Shown here: positions 1-8,304 of the stretch, piece after piece | Numbering within the stretch: the first letter of the stretch is position 1 | Layout of the letters: each line of letters begins with the position of its first letter | Source of the DNA: an uncultured Clostridia bacterium | GTDB taxonomy: Bacteria > Bacillota > Clostridia > UBA1381 | Length of the DNA stretch: 33,610 nt | Assembly (NCBI GenBank): GCA_959602045.1 | Contig: CAUGRT010000031.1 | Location: 1 to 33,610 of the forward strand | Direction: 5' to 3' | Made by a program: the position numbers and the translations under genes | The notes under the pieces: model-generated | Database searches by the model: none | Told to the model about the DNA's origin: nothing | The model's input: the letters and a program-made list of their open reading frames with translations, nothing else

Positions 1-51
1 CATAATCTGACGATTTTTTCAACACTTTTTTATGAATTTTTAGAGGTTACC

Positions 52-1674
52 TTAATAAACAACCACCGGGTCGTTGGGTTCAATCTCTGCATAAATCTTA
101 CCGGCAATATCGGGAGGAAGATTGATACAGCCGTGTGAGCCGCCGCCTAAATAGATATTGCCGCCAAAGCTGCTGCGCCATGACGCGTCATGCATTCCGA
201 TTCCGCCGTTAAACGGCATCCAATAGCTGACCGGAGTACGGTAATCCTCGCCGACCAGAGTCGCATTGCGCTCTTTGTATTTTAACCGATACAAGCCTGC
301 CGGCGTACCGTTGCCGGCGGATGGGTTTCCGGAAACCATGTCGCTTGAAATAATCATCTGTCCGTTTTTGTAGAACCATACATGCTGTGCGCCGATGCTG
401 ATTTCCGCATAGGTGTTTCCGATGTCAATTGCGCCATGAGAAGCCGCCTTTTGCGCATAAATCGGCTCACGCGTTGTTTCTTCACCGTTTCGGATGATTT
501 CGCTCAAAGCTTCGGTTTCTTTTGAAATGGCAACCTTCCAGCCGTAATCGCCGCCGGATACGGTAATCTTTGCTCCGGTACTGGTTACAAAGGCGCGGTC
601 TTTCCCGATGGTATTGTATTTCATGGATAAATCCCGAACAAAACTTTCTACCTGTTCTTCGTCCAAATATACATTATAGTTTGCATCGACCGATACCCAG
701 AAGTGAATGGAACCTTTGTCAAGCGGAATGATTTCATCGCCGTTCTGATACTGAACCTTGGCAGAAATATATCGGTTCATGGTATCCAATGCCTGCTTGA
801 TATTTGCCTCCTCGGACATTCCGATATAACAGTTTTCAACCGCCAAATCCATATCGGGGTACAATCCATATATTCCGGCACGAACGCAATCAAACAGCAG
901 TGCGGTATTGACGATGTTTTTTTGATTAAAATGCATTCCGTCTCTTTGAACGTCGGAAAAATCCGATGGCTGTGCGGTCAAAGACGCAAAAACTGCCTGA
1001 TCGGAGTCACTTTGCGCCGCCGGATCTGCTAAAACAAATTGCTGCTCATCTTCATTATAGAGTACCAATTCTGCTGCGCTTTCCATCTGCTGCTTTGTTT
1101 GTGCCACGCAATCCAACTCTTGTACCTTTTCATACAAGGCGTCCTCATTCATCGAAACGATAATATTGACAGATTGCTTGCGGTTCTTCGTGTCAAAGCA
1201 CCATAGAAACGGATTTTGCTTGCTTTTCGGTTCGTTCAAATCCCCGATGGTTTCGGGCTTTAACGAAATATCCGCACCGCTGATGCTTTCTGTCTTTCCG
1301 TCACGCTCAAATAAGGAATAGCGATAATCGGCAATGCCATCCATGATTTTTTGTTTTGCCTGGTCGATATTCATATTAGAACATTCAAAGCCATTGATGG
1401 TGGTGCCGATGAAAAAATGATTGCTGTAATATGCTGCACCTGCCAGATATACCGCTGCAAGGAAACCAACCGCAGATAATGCGGCAATTCTCCATATCTT
1501 CTTGACTTGGGGATTTGTTGTTTTTTTCTCTTTTTCTTGATTTTCTTCCGCCGGTATTTCAGGCTCAACCGATTCCTCGACGACGGGGGAGCCTTCTTCC
1601 ACAAGCTCCGTTTCGTGGGGTTCCTCCAATACTACCGGTAAAAAATCATCTTCCAATATATCATCCTTTTTCAT
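52..1674 (-). CDS. Membrane-anchored L,D-transpeptidase (YkuD family)
   Basis: Predicted to make 3-3 cross-links in peptidoglycan outside the membrane. The protein is about 540 aa: an acidic, Glu/Pro-rich cytoplasmic N-terminus, one membrane segment near residues 60-83, a long middle region resembling the PG_binding_4 domains of clostridial YkuD proteins, and a C-terminal YkuD domain. The catalytic motif is visible as HDAS (His about 495) followed by SHGCIN (His about 514, Cys about 516). I chose the ATG at 1674 because AGAGG lies 10 nt upstream. The upstream in-frame TTG (1755) and ATG (1728) fall inside a near-consensus promoter and so cannot be translated from it. No obvious terminator lies in the 51 nt left of the stop. 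Confidence 0.9.
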   Translation of the reverse strand: MKKDDILEDDFLPVVLEEPHETELVEEGSPVVEESVEPEIPAEENQEKEKKTTNPQVKKIWRIAALSAVGFLAAVYLAGAAYYSNHFFIGTTINGFECSNMNIDQAKQKIMDGIADYRYSLFERDGKTESISGADISLKPETIGDLNEPKSKQNPFLWCFDTKNRKQSVNIIVSMNEDALYEKVQELDCVAQTKQQMESAAELVLYNEDEQQFVLADPAAQSDSDQAVFASLTAQPSDFSDVQRDGMHFNQKNIVNTALLFDCVRAGIYGLYPDMDLAVENCYIGMSEEANIKQALDTMNRYISAKVQYQNGDEIIPLDKGSIHFWVSVDANYNVYLDEEQVESFVRDLSMKYNTIGKDRAFVTSTGAKITVSGGDYGWKVAISKETEALSEIIRNGEETTREPIYAQKAASHGAIDIGNTYAEISIGAQHVWFYKNGQMIISSDMVSGNPSAGNGTPAGLYRLKYKERNATLVGEDYRTPVSYWMPFNGGIGMHDASWRSSFGGNIYLGGGSHGCINLPPDIAGKIYAEIEPNDPVVVY

Positions 1675-1726
1675 TTCTTTATAACCTCTATTATTTCTGT
1701 CCCGATTCTGATTTGCAACATAATTC

Positions 1727-1755
1727 ATTATATCAGTATCTTCGCGAAAAGTCAA
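1727..1755 (-). promoter_or_regulatory. SigmaA-type promoter of the L,D-transpeptidase gene
   Basis: Read on the minus strand: TTGACT (1755-1750), a 17-nt spacer, then TATAAT (1732-1727). This is one mismatch from consensus at ideal spacing. Transcription should begin near 1720, leaving about 45 nt of leader before the ATG at 1674. Confidence 0.8.
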
Positions 1756-1935
1756 CCTTTTACAGATTTTTTGTCGGATTTTAAGGAAGAAAATAATTCC
1801 GGTTATTTTTGCGGAAATTATCCTGTTGATAGTGACATTCGGGATTTTTTTGTTTTGCAGAACCGGGAGTTGTTATCAGCTCATGACAGGGTATGCTTGG
1901 TTTAATATTTTATAAATTTTGTTTAATTGATTGTA

Positions 1936-1964
1936 TTTACAAGATATATTTTTTTATTTAAAAT
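1936..1964 (+). promoter_or_regulatory. Candidate sigmaA promoter before the FAD oxidoreductase
   Basis: TTTACA (1936-1941), a 17-nt spacer and TAAAAT (1959-1964), about 55 nt upstream of the ATG at 2019. The region is very AT-rich, so a chance match is possible. Nothing else is recognisable in the 1756-2018 gap. Confidence 0.45.
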
Positions 1965-2018
1965 AGAATTAACTATAAAAACAGGCTTTATAAAATATTA
2001 ATACGGAGGTTGGGTGAC

Positions 2019-3267
2019 ATGGAATTTAAAAAACAGTATCATGCTGATGTTGTCGTTGCAGGGGGAGGAACAGCAGGAGTATTTGCGGCGATCTCGGCAG
2101 CGAGAACGGGAGCAAAAACAATATTAATTGAAAAAAACAGTGTTTTAGGCGGAACCGTGACTGTGGCAGGAGTGAATTTTCCGGGATTGTTTTGCGTGGG
2201 GTAAGAAAATTATTGACGGGCCTTGCTGGGAGGTGGTGCAGCGTACGATTGATCTGGGCGGTGCGGTAATGCCGGAAATAAAATTTAAGCCCGATAGGCA
2301 TTGGTATGAGCAAATTAATCTGAATAAATTTATTTGCATATCCGTTCTTTTTCGGATGTGCGAGGAAGCAGGAGTTCAGTTGATCTGTAATTCCATGATT
2401 TCGGATGTAAAAGAACAGGATGAAAATTTGGAAATCATTATAACCGAAAAAACGGGAATGTCGGTGATAACGGCAAAAAAAGCAATTGATGCAACCGGGG
2501 ATGCAAACCTTGTGCAAATAGCAGGATATCCGGTGGAAAAAAGCGAGGTTCAGCAGCCTGCAACGCTGCAAAACCATATTTCGGGATATTGCCGGGAAAG
2601 TGTTTCGGAGGAGGAAGTAAGGGCAGCGTTTGAAAAAGAAAAATTCCCCGAATATCTGACGGCAGATAAACTCATCAGTTATATTCATATGGGCAAGATT
2701 GATATGCATATTCCATGCAGTAATGCGGATACATCTCAGGGAAAAACCATGCTTGAAAAACAGGCATATTCCGATATGTTGAAAGTCTATAGCTTTTTAA
2801 GAAGAATAAAAGGACTTGAAAATCTTGAAATTGATTATGTCGCAGCCGAAACAGGAGTTCGGGAAACCAACAGAATTGTAGGCGAAAAGACCATTACTGC
2901 GGAAGAGTATATTCAAGGGGTTTTATATGACGATTCGGTGTGTTACGCCTTTTATCCGATTGATTTGCATGTTATGGATGGAATCCGGAAAACCTATCAT
3001 CCGGAGAATGTGGTAGGGAAAATTCCTTATCGTGCGCTGATTCCGAAAAATTCGAAAAATATACTTTGTGCCGGAAGATGCATTTCTTCCGATACCTATG
3101 CGAACAGCGCCGTTCGGGTTGAAGCGGTTTGCATGGCAACGGGACAGGCGGCAGGGTGCGCTGCGGCTTTGGCCGCACAGACAAATGCGGCTGTCGGCGA
3201 TGTGCCGTATGACAAGCTTTGCGGCGCATTGGAAACAATAGGCGCTATAACGGATTTCAACCGATAA
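2019..3267 (+). pseudogene. FAD-dependent oxidoreductase (FAD_oxidored type), frameshifted
   Basis: The N-terminus has the dinucleotide-binding signature VVVAGGGTAGVFAAISAARTG followed by an acidic ILIEK. The C-terminus carries the family-typical ILCAGRCISSDTYANSAVRV and ATGQAAG. The start is ATG 2019, with GGAGG at 2005-2009. The reading frame breaks around 2190-2202: frame one ends in a TAA at 2202-2204, while the next frame continues directly as AWGKKIIDGP. Removing one T from the TTTT run at 2190-2193 joins the halves as LF-AWGKK, giving about 416 aa. Either the gene is recently inactivated, or this is a homopolymer sequencing error, or less likely programmed slippage. The substrate is unknown. 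It lies beside other broken genes, which favours real decay. Confidence 0.8.
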
Positions 3268-3280
3268 AAAAGATGAGAAG

Positions 3281-3329
3281 CAATGAACCGACAGCCAATT
3301 CTGACTTGGAGGTCGGTTCATTGTTTTTT
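3281..3329 (+). terminator. Intrinsic terminator after the FAD oxidoreductase
   Basis: A perfect 12-bp stem (3281-3292 with 3312-3323, arms CAATGAACCGAC / GTCGGTTCATTG) around a 19-nt loop, followed by six T. Confidence 0.88.
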
Positions 3330-3404
3330 CGGGTTCAATAATCCTGAGCGCTTTAACGAAATCAGCTAAAGCCCAAAGCGCTGTACGACATGAGGCAGGA
3401 GGGG

Positions 3405-3518
3405 TCATTGATATAATTTTTTCTTGTATGCTGCCGGCGTCATATGATATTTATTTTCAAATAGCTTGTAAAACCATGACAGGTTGGAAAAACCACATTC
3501 GAAACAAATATCGGTGAT
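3405..3518 (-). pseudogene. AraC-family regulator, C-terminal stump
   Basis: Only the last 37 codons remain. Read on the minus strand they are ITDICFECGFSNLSWFYKLF followed by a Lys/Tyr-rich stretch with MTPAAY, the second helix-turn-helix of AraC/XylS regulators with its usual TPxxYR/K-like ending. Homology stops abruptly near 3518, where the GH38 remnant begins on the opposite strand. About 240 residues typical of the family, including the sensor domain, are absent. A longer minus-strand frame to 3632 is only the antisense of the mannosidase. It should be non-functional. Confidence 0.8.
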
Positions 3519-4469
3519 AAAGAAGCAAATCGCGAGGTGCTGGCTGAGGGTCAGTCTGCTAACCGGCTGGAGGTTTATGAGGACTATCCGAGAGAATACG
3601 ACGCATGGGAAATCACAAGCTATTATAAGCAAAAGATGTGGGCTTGCGATGATGTTTCAGAGGTTCGGCAAACGGCAAACGGTACTTACATCAAGCGCCA
3701 TTACGGCAAGTCGGTGATTGAACAGGAAATTTCACTGCAAAAGGGCTCTAAGAGAATTGATTTCAAGACGAGAATTGATTGGCATGAGGATCATGTTCTG
3801 TTAAAGACGATCTTCCCGGTCGATATTCGGACAACAAGAGCAACTTACGATATTCAGTTTGGTAACGTAGAGCGCCCGACGGTTCAAAATAATTCGTGGG
3901 AAGCGGCAAAATTTGAGGTATGCGCACATAAGTGGGGCGATCTTTCCGAAGCGGATTACGGCGTCAGCCTACTGAATGACTGTAAGTACGGCTACAGTGC
4001 CGAGGAAAATGTAATCACTTTATCGCTTTTGAAATGTGCGACGTATCCGAACCCGGAGGCGGACCGCGGAATCAATGAATTTACCTATTCGCTATTCCCG
4101 CATAAGGGAGATTGGCGCGAGGGGAATGTGGTACAGGAGGCGTATAAGCTGAATATGCCGCTTGAAGCGGATAAGATTGCCGCTCATTCGGGAGCTTTGG
4201 CGGATTGCTTCTCATTAGCTCATTGCGATGAAGAAAACATCACGATTGAAACCATTAAAAAGGCAGAGGATGATGATTCGGTTATTGTCAGATTGTACGA
4301 GTGCTATAATAAGAAAACCGATGCTGCGGTGCATTTCGGATTTGACTTTAAGAAAGCCTATCTTTGCGATTTGATGGAAGAAAACATCTGTGAGCTGCCG
4401 CATGATGGAAAGAGTATCCGTATTCCGGTCAAGAATTATGAGATTATCACGTTAAAACTGCAAAAGTAA
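3516..4469 (+). pseudogene. GH38 alpha-mannosidase, C-terminal fragment
   Basis: About 317 codons match the C-terminal beta-rich part of family-38 alpha-mannosidases: DKEANREVL, then NRLEVYEDYPREYDAWEI, and later a HKWGDLSEADYG-like and NEFTYSLFPHKGDW segment. Full-length members are around 1000 residues, so the N-terminal catalytic domain is missing. There is no ribosome-binding site before the first usable start (GTG 3537). Homology begins exactly where the opposing AraC stump ends (about 3516-3518), so one deletion probably removed both 5' ends of a divergent pair. The natural 3' end and terminator are intact. Confidence 0.85.
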
Positions 4470-4475
4470 TATTCG

Positions 4476-4511
4476 GAGGATGTAAAAAGCTTGCTTTTTG
4501 CATCCTCTTTT
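4476..4511 (+). terminator. Terminator of the GH38 remnant
   Basis: Arms 4476-4490 and 4493-4507 form a 15-bp stem with one T-G wobble and a 2-nt loop, followed by TTTT. It begins about 6 nt after the stop codon. Confidence 0.85.
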
Positions 4512-4519
4512 GAAGTTCA

Positions 4520-4548
4520 TCATAAAGCCGGATTTTTTCGCATATATA
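4520..4548 (+). promoter_or_regulatory. SigmaE-like promoter for the yabP cluster
   Basis: TCATAAA (4520-4526), a 14-nt spacer, then CATATATA (4541-4548). This resembles the mother-cell sigmaE elements (-35 like KMATATT, -10 like CATACAHT). In Bacillus subtilis yabP-yabQ is sigmaE-dependent, so the position makes sense. The match is imperfect. Confidence 0.45.
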
Positions 4549-4567
4549 TAAAAAGAAGTAAATTTAT

Positions 4568-4591
4568 GCCGCGGCAGGCGGCGGAATGGAG
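4568..4591 (+). repeat. Hairpin plus Shine-Dalgarno module, copy A
   Basis: GCCGC (4568-4572) pairs with GCGGC (4578-4582), followed directly by GGAATGGAG, whose GGAG is the ribosome-binding site of yabP. The block GGCGGCGGAATGGAG matches copies before ywlE and the PAP2-like gene at 14 of 15 positions. Confidence 0.55.
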
Positions 4592-4598
4592 CGGAAAA

Positions 4599-4880
4599 AT
4601 GATGCAGAATGGAAAGCCTATGGAAAAGCAAAGCCATGTGATTACTTTGGAAAACAGAGCCAATATGACGCTGACAGGGGTTTCTGAGGTGGTAAATTTT
4701 TCGGAAACGGCAGTGGAGCTGATTACGAATATGGGAGGATTAACGGTTAAAGGAAAATCGCTGAATATCAGCCGTTTGAATACCGATACGGGGGAATTAA
4801 GCGTAAATGGGGATATTCACTCCATGCAGTATACGAATGTCAAAAAGAAAACCTCGCTGCTCGAAGGATTGTTTAAATAA
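4599..4880 (+). CDS. yabP: Sporulation protein YabP
   Basis: About 93 aa in the YabP/YqfC family, which acts in the mother cell during spore envelope formation. Family-typical features are NRANMTLTGVSEVVNFSE near the start and a central ELITNMGGLTVKGKSL, followed by LNTDTGELSVNGDI. The ATG at 4599 (a second ATG follows at 4602) was chosen because GGAG lies 7 nt upstream. The frame is open further 5' but has no start signal and overlaps a terminator. It heads the conserved order yabP-yabQ-divIC-S1, and the yabQ GTG follows the stop by 2 nt. Confidence 0.92.
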   Translation: MMQNGKPMEKQSHVITLENRANMTLTGVSEVVNFSETAVELITNMGGLTVKGKSLNISRLNTDTGELSVNGDIHSMQYTNVKKKTSLLEGLFK

Positions 4881-4882
4881 GC

Positions 4883-5314
4883 GTGGCACAGGAGGTTTAC
4901 GGGCTTCTGGGGATTGCGGCAACGGCGGCAGGAATTTCGCTTGTTTTTGACCTTTTGCAGGTTATCCGGGCAAGCACGGGACTTCCGCATGTGATGACGG
5001 ACGGATTGTTTTGGCTGCTTGCCGCTTTTGGGATGACTGCGGCATTGTTGTATTTTAATAACGGACAGCTCAGAGGCTATGAAATTGTCGGAGCGGTGAT
5101 CGGCTCTGTTTTGTACTTTTCCACAATAAGCAGGTGGGTTGTCAAGGGTTTTACCGTCATATTTAAAATTTTTTTGAAAAATTTATATTTTATTTGCAAA
5201 ATACTCTTGACACCAACGCATTTTTTGTATAAAATTCTATATAGGATGTTTCATAAGATGTTTCGGGTGCGGAGCATTAAAAAGAATGAAGAAGGTAACT
5301 TGAATGAACATTAA
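4883..5314 (+). CDS. yabQ: Spore cortex protein YabQ
   Basis: About 143 aa, a multi-spanning membrane protein required for cortex assembly in Bacillus. Hydrophobic segments lie near residues 5-25, 40-60 and 68-85, and the C-terminal third is Lys/Phe-rich and basic. It starts at GTG 4883, two bases after the yabP stop and probably coupled to it. The family N-terminus (a hydrophobic stretch leading to FDLLQVIR) fits this start. It overlaps divIC by 11 nt. The call rests on synteny plus topology as much as on sequence. Confidence 0.85.
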   Translation: MAQEVYGLLGIAATAAGISLVFDLLQVIRASTGLPHVMTDGLFWLLAAFGMTAALLYFNNGQLRGYEIVGAVIGSVLYFSTISRWVVKGFTVIFKIFLKNLYFICKILLTPTHFLYKILYRMFHKMFRVRSIKKNEEGNLNEH

Positions 5315-5615
5315 AAATATAATTCTGTCTTTCGTGACGAAGAATAAAAAAAAGCTGATGCTTTGGGGTTTTATTCTTGTAGTATTTTCGATGCTGTTTA
5401 AAGGCGTTATGCAGCAGCCCCAGATTCATGCCAACAAACAGAAGATTGCGCAGCTGAATGAACAAATTGAGTACGAGAAAACAAGACAGGTAGAGATAGA
5501 TGAACTGAGCAAAAAAGTAAATACGGATGAGTATATCGAAAAAATTGCGCGTGAAAAGCTGGGCTTGGTAAAAAGCAACGCGAAAATCTTTGTTGATGTA
5601 TCATCCGAAAATTAA
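5304..5615 (+). CDS. divIC: Septum formation initiator FtsB/DivIC
   Basis: A bitopic division protein of 103 aa. It has a basic cytoplasmic tail (KNKKK), a membrane helix at about residues 18-36, then an extracytoplasmic coiled coil (QIHANKQKIAQLNEQIEYEK) and the family's C-terminal signature YIEKIAREKLGLVK. It should link FtsL and FtsQ/DivIB in the divisome. GAAGG lies 8 nt before ATG 5304. The start is inside the end of yabQ, the same arrangement as in other Firmicutes. Confidence 0.93.
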   Translation: MNIKNIILSFVTKNKKKLMLWGFILVVFSMLFKGVMQQPQIHANKQKIAQLNEQIEYEKTRQVEIDELSKKVNTDEYIEKIAREKLGLVKSNAKIFVDVSSEN

Positions 5616-5629
5616 AAGGGGAAAAAGAC

Positions 5630-6085
5630 GTGGTTTCAATAGGCGATATCGTAGAAGGAAAAGTAATGAACATTATGCCGTTTGGGGCATTTATCGAATG
5701 GGATAAGAATCAGTCCGGATTGGTACATATTTCGGAGGTTTCCAATGAATATGTAAAGGATATTAATGAACATCTCCGGAAAGGACAGACGGTAAAGGCG
5801 AAGGTCATCAAAATTGACGATAATGGAAAGATCAGTCTTTCCATTAAACAGACATTGCCGCCGGCGGAGCGCAAGGAGCGCGGTAAACGGGACAGAGGAA
5901 CTGCTGACCGCGGCCCGGTCAGACCGGCAGATATTGACTGGAGCGTCAAGGAGGATAATTTGTCGTTTGAGGATAAGCTGTCAAAATTCAAAACAGACAG
6001 CGATGAGTCGATTCGCACACTGAAGCGAAACGCAGCGTCAAAGCGCAGCGGAGGCTACAGCAGAAAGGGAAATTACTCATTTTAA
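5630..6085 (+). CDS. S1-domain RNA-binding protein (YabR-like)
   Basis: 151 aa with an N-terminal S1 RNA-binding domain (residues 3-73: GDIVEGKVMNIMPFGAFIEW, then GLVHISEVS and GKISLSIKQ). A charged, Arg-rich linker and a short basic tail follow. It is the usual last gene of the yabPQ-divIC-yabR cluster, and its cellular RNA target is not established. It starts at GTG 5630, with AAGGGGA 8 nt upstream. The near-duplicate position 15 nt after divIC suggests co-transcription. Confidence 0.9.
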   Translation: MVSIGDIVEGKVMNIMPFGAFIEWDKNQSGLVHISEVSNEYVKDINEHLRKGQTVKAKVIKIDDNGKISLSIKQTLPPAERKERGKRDRGTADRGPVRPADIDWSVKEDNLSFEDKLSKFKTDSDESIRTLKRNAASKRSGGYSRKGNYSF

Positions 6086-6092
6086 AATAAGT

Positions 6093-6118
6093 AAAAAGGC
6101 GGGGGAGCCGCCTTTTTT
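6093..6118 (+). terminator. Intrinsic terminator of the yabP-S1 cluster
   Basis: A 10-bp stem (6093-6102 with 6108-6117, core AAGGCGG/CCGCCTT) with loop GGGAG, running into a run of six T. Confidence 0.9.
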
Positions 6119-6140
6119 GCAAGCTGAAAGGTGAGATTTT

Positions 6141-8264
6141 TTGGAGAAAAACAAAAAGGTGGCACAGGTGACGTTGAAGCAGCGGATTTTGCCGTTGATC
6201 GGCGCATTGATTGTATGTATTCTGTGCTCATGTGTTTTGTACGTAGGGGATAATATAGGCTTGAGCGATAACGGGGATTTTCGGCGGATTCTTTTGGCAA
6301 GCCGGATGGAATATGCCGATGATACAGATTCCCAGTATCTGTTTAAACAGAATTATGTGATGGAGGTAGACGGCTATGACTTTGTGTCTAAGGTCGTTTC
6401 CGTCTGGAAAACGGATACCGAAAATGAGATTTATCGCTCTCCGCACTTTATATTCATCAAGCTTTCGAAAGAACTGAACTTGTTGAGTAATATTGTGCAT
6501 AGCCGCGATGAAACACAGTATAATATTGCGTGGCTGGCAGGAATCTATATTTTTATGTTTTCGATTGCCGCGTGGTGTATTTTTACATTTTTTAATGATC
6601 GACCGATATGGCTGCGCCTTTTGGTCTTTTTGTTGTTTCTGTTTATTTTCTGCGACGCAGGGTATATTTTATATTTTAACTCCCTTTACGGTGAACCGCT
6701 GCAATATATTTCGCTGATGCTCTTGATCTCACTGGGACTGCTGATTTATAAGCGGCCGAGTATTCCAAAGGTCATCTGCTTTTTTGTGGCATTGTATTTT
6801 TTTGCCGGCTCAAAGCTTGCCAACATACCGTATTCGATTATTACCGCGTTGCTGGCGATTGCGATCAGCGTTTTACGCAAGGACAAGCTGTTTAAACTGG
6901 CGGTGACAGTTTCGGCGGTCGTTTCGGTTTTGTTTATCGTCCAGTTGTATTTCTCGATTCCAGACTGGATGGACAAGGATACCACTTATCAGGCGGTATT
7001 TTATGGAATTTTAAAAGGCTCGGATACGGTGGATCAGGATTTGGAGGAGCTGAATTTACCCGAAGGCTATAAGGCTTTAGCAAATACGGTTGTCTATAAT
7101 GAAGAAAGCGTTTACCCGATTGATATTAAGAGTGAAGCTTTTGATGAGGGATTTTATCAGAAAGTCAACAAATGGGATATTTTAGGGTTTTATTTAAGAC
7201 ACCCGGTTCGATTTGTCGGAAAGCTGGTAACAGCGGTTGAAAATTCGGCGTATGTTCGTCCGCCCAATATCGGAAATTCCTCGGTGGTGATTGCGGAAAC
7301 GACCGACCGGTACAGTACATGGAGTCATATTCGGGTTTATCTGAAATTCCTGTATAATCCGATTATTATTTTGGTACTGTTTGTGCTGATTTCGGTATAT
7401 ATGATTTTTGTGGACGCGTTTTTGATTATCAACCGAAAGCAGGAGGAACCGCGGCGGTTGTATCAGCTGTCGGCTATGAATATTCTGGTGTTGGGACTAT
7501 GGATTAATTTAATGCTGCCGATTCCGGGAAACGGTGAAGCAGATTTGGCAAAACACCTGTTCCTGTTCACCAATTGCATTGATATTCTATTTGCCTTAGG
7601 GATTATCAGCTTTTGCATGATGAAGATCCGAAATATGATTTTAACGGCAACGGCGGTAGCGATGGTTACGTTTGTGATGAATGTTCAGCCGGAAAAGGAA
7701 ACGATGGTGTTCGGAACGTACAAAGGAAAGCCGATTGAATGGGAGATTTTCGAACGGCTCAATGACAATTCCTACATTCTCGTCACAAAGGATTGCATTG
7801 ACAATATGGAGTTTAACGATACCAATAATCTGTGGGAGCAGAGCGAGCTTCGGACATGGCTGAACAGCGACTTTTTGGCGGAGTTTACCGATGAGGAAAA
7901 GGCGAAAATCAAGCGTGTCACCAATGAAATTATTTTGGCATATAACGACCGCGGACTTTCGGTAGCCGGAGATCATCCGCATTATTGTAATTTTACCAAA
8001 AAGAACGTGGACGATTTGGCAAAAACAGCATATCATTATTATCTGGATGACGTTGTTTATATTCCGACTTTGGATATGATGCAGAAAATTGACGTTCGGG
8101 ATTCTTTCTGGATTTTATGCCCGTATACAAATAATGATAAAATGCAAAGATATATGAATAAGGACGGATTTGTTCTGCGAACAAACGTCACGAATAAACG
8201 GGGCGTGCGTGCGGTCATTAAATATGACCTGGGCGGAAATCCTTTGATACCGCACGCGGAATAG
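6141..8264 (+). CDS. Polytopic membrane protein with C-terminal DUF6273-like domain
   Basis: 707 aa. Residues 1-510 contain about ten or eleven predicted membrane helices and a first extracytoplasmic loop with GLSDNGDFRRIL, plus a later YFNSLYGEPLQY. These features recall GT-C type glycosyltransferases or WsfD-like glycan proteins. Residues from about 515 form a soluble domain that looks like DUF6273: PIEWEIFERLNDNSYILVTK, WEQSELRTWLNSDFLAEFTD, DEEKAKI, and a closing RGVRAVIKYDLGG. It starts at TTG 6141, with AGGTGA 6 nt upstream. The function is unknown; a role in cell-surface glycan transfer is inference. It is followed after 40 nt by pncB and shares no obvious pathway with it. Confidence 0.72.
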   Translation: MEKNKKVAQVTLKQRILPLIGALIVCILCSCVLYVGDNIGLSDNGDFRRILLASRMEYADDTDSQYLFKQNYVMEVDGYDFVSKVVSVWKTDTENEIYRSPHFIFIKLSKELNLLSNIVHSRDETQYNIAWLAGIYIFMFSIAAWCIFTFFNDRPIWLRLLVFLLFLFIFCDAGYILYFNSLYGEPLQYISLMLLISLGLLIYKRPSIPKVICFFVALYFFAGSKLANIPYSIITALLAIAISVLRKDKLFKLAVTVSAVVSVLFIVQLYFSIPDWMDKDTTYQAVFYGILKGSDTVDQDLEELNLPEGYKALANTVVYNEESVYPIDIKSEAFDEGFYQKVNKWDILGFYLRHPVRFVGKLVTAVENSAYVRPPNIGNSSVVIAETTDRYSTWSHIRVYLKFLYNPIIILVLFVLISVYMIFVDAFLIINRKQEEPRRLYQLSAMNILVLGLWINLMLPIPGNGEADLAKHLFLFTNCIDILFALGIISFCMMKIRNMILTATAVAMVTFVMNVQPEKETMVFGTYKGKPIEWEIFERLNDNSYILVTKDCIDNMEFNDTNNLWEQSELRTWLNSDFLAEFTDEEKAKIKRVTNEIILAYNDRGLSVAGDHPHYCNFTKKNVDDLAKTAYHYYLDDVVYIPTLDMMQKIDVRDSFWILCPYTNNDKMQRYMNKDGFVLRTNVTNKRGVRAVIKYDLGGNPLIPHAE

Positions 8265-8304
8265 TGGATTTGTGCCTTTGGCACAGAAAGGAAGGGTTGC
8301 AGCG

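Noticed and set aside
3347..3382. Inverted repeat AGCGCTTT/AAAGCGCT as a terminator for the AraC remnant
   Set aside because: There is no T tract on either strand and the loop is 20 nt.
2923..3408. 161-codon minus-strand frame
   Set aside because: It is the shadow of the FAD oxidoreductase 3' half plus its terminator, with no recognisable domain or ribosome-binding site.
3519..3632. N-terminal extension of the AraC stump
   Set aside because: The sequence is the antisense of the GH38 coding region and shows no AraC similarity beyond 3518.
4491..4598. Longer N-terminus for YabP
   Set aside because: It begins inside the preceding terminator and lacks a ribosome-binding site; ATG 4599 has GGAG at proper spacing.
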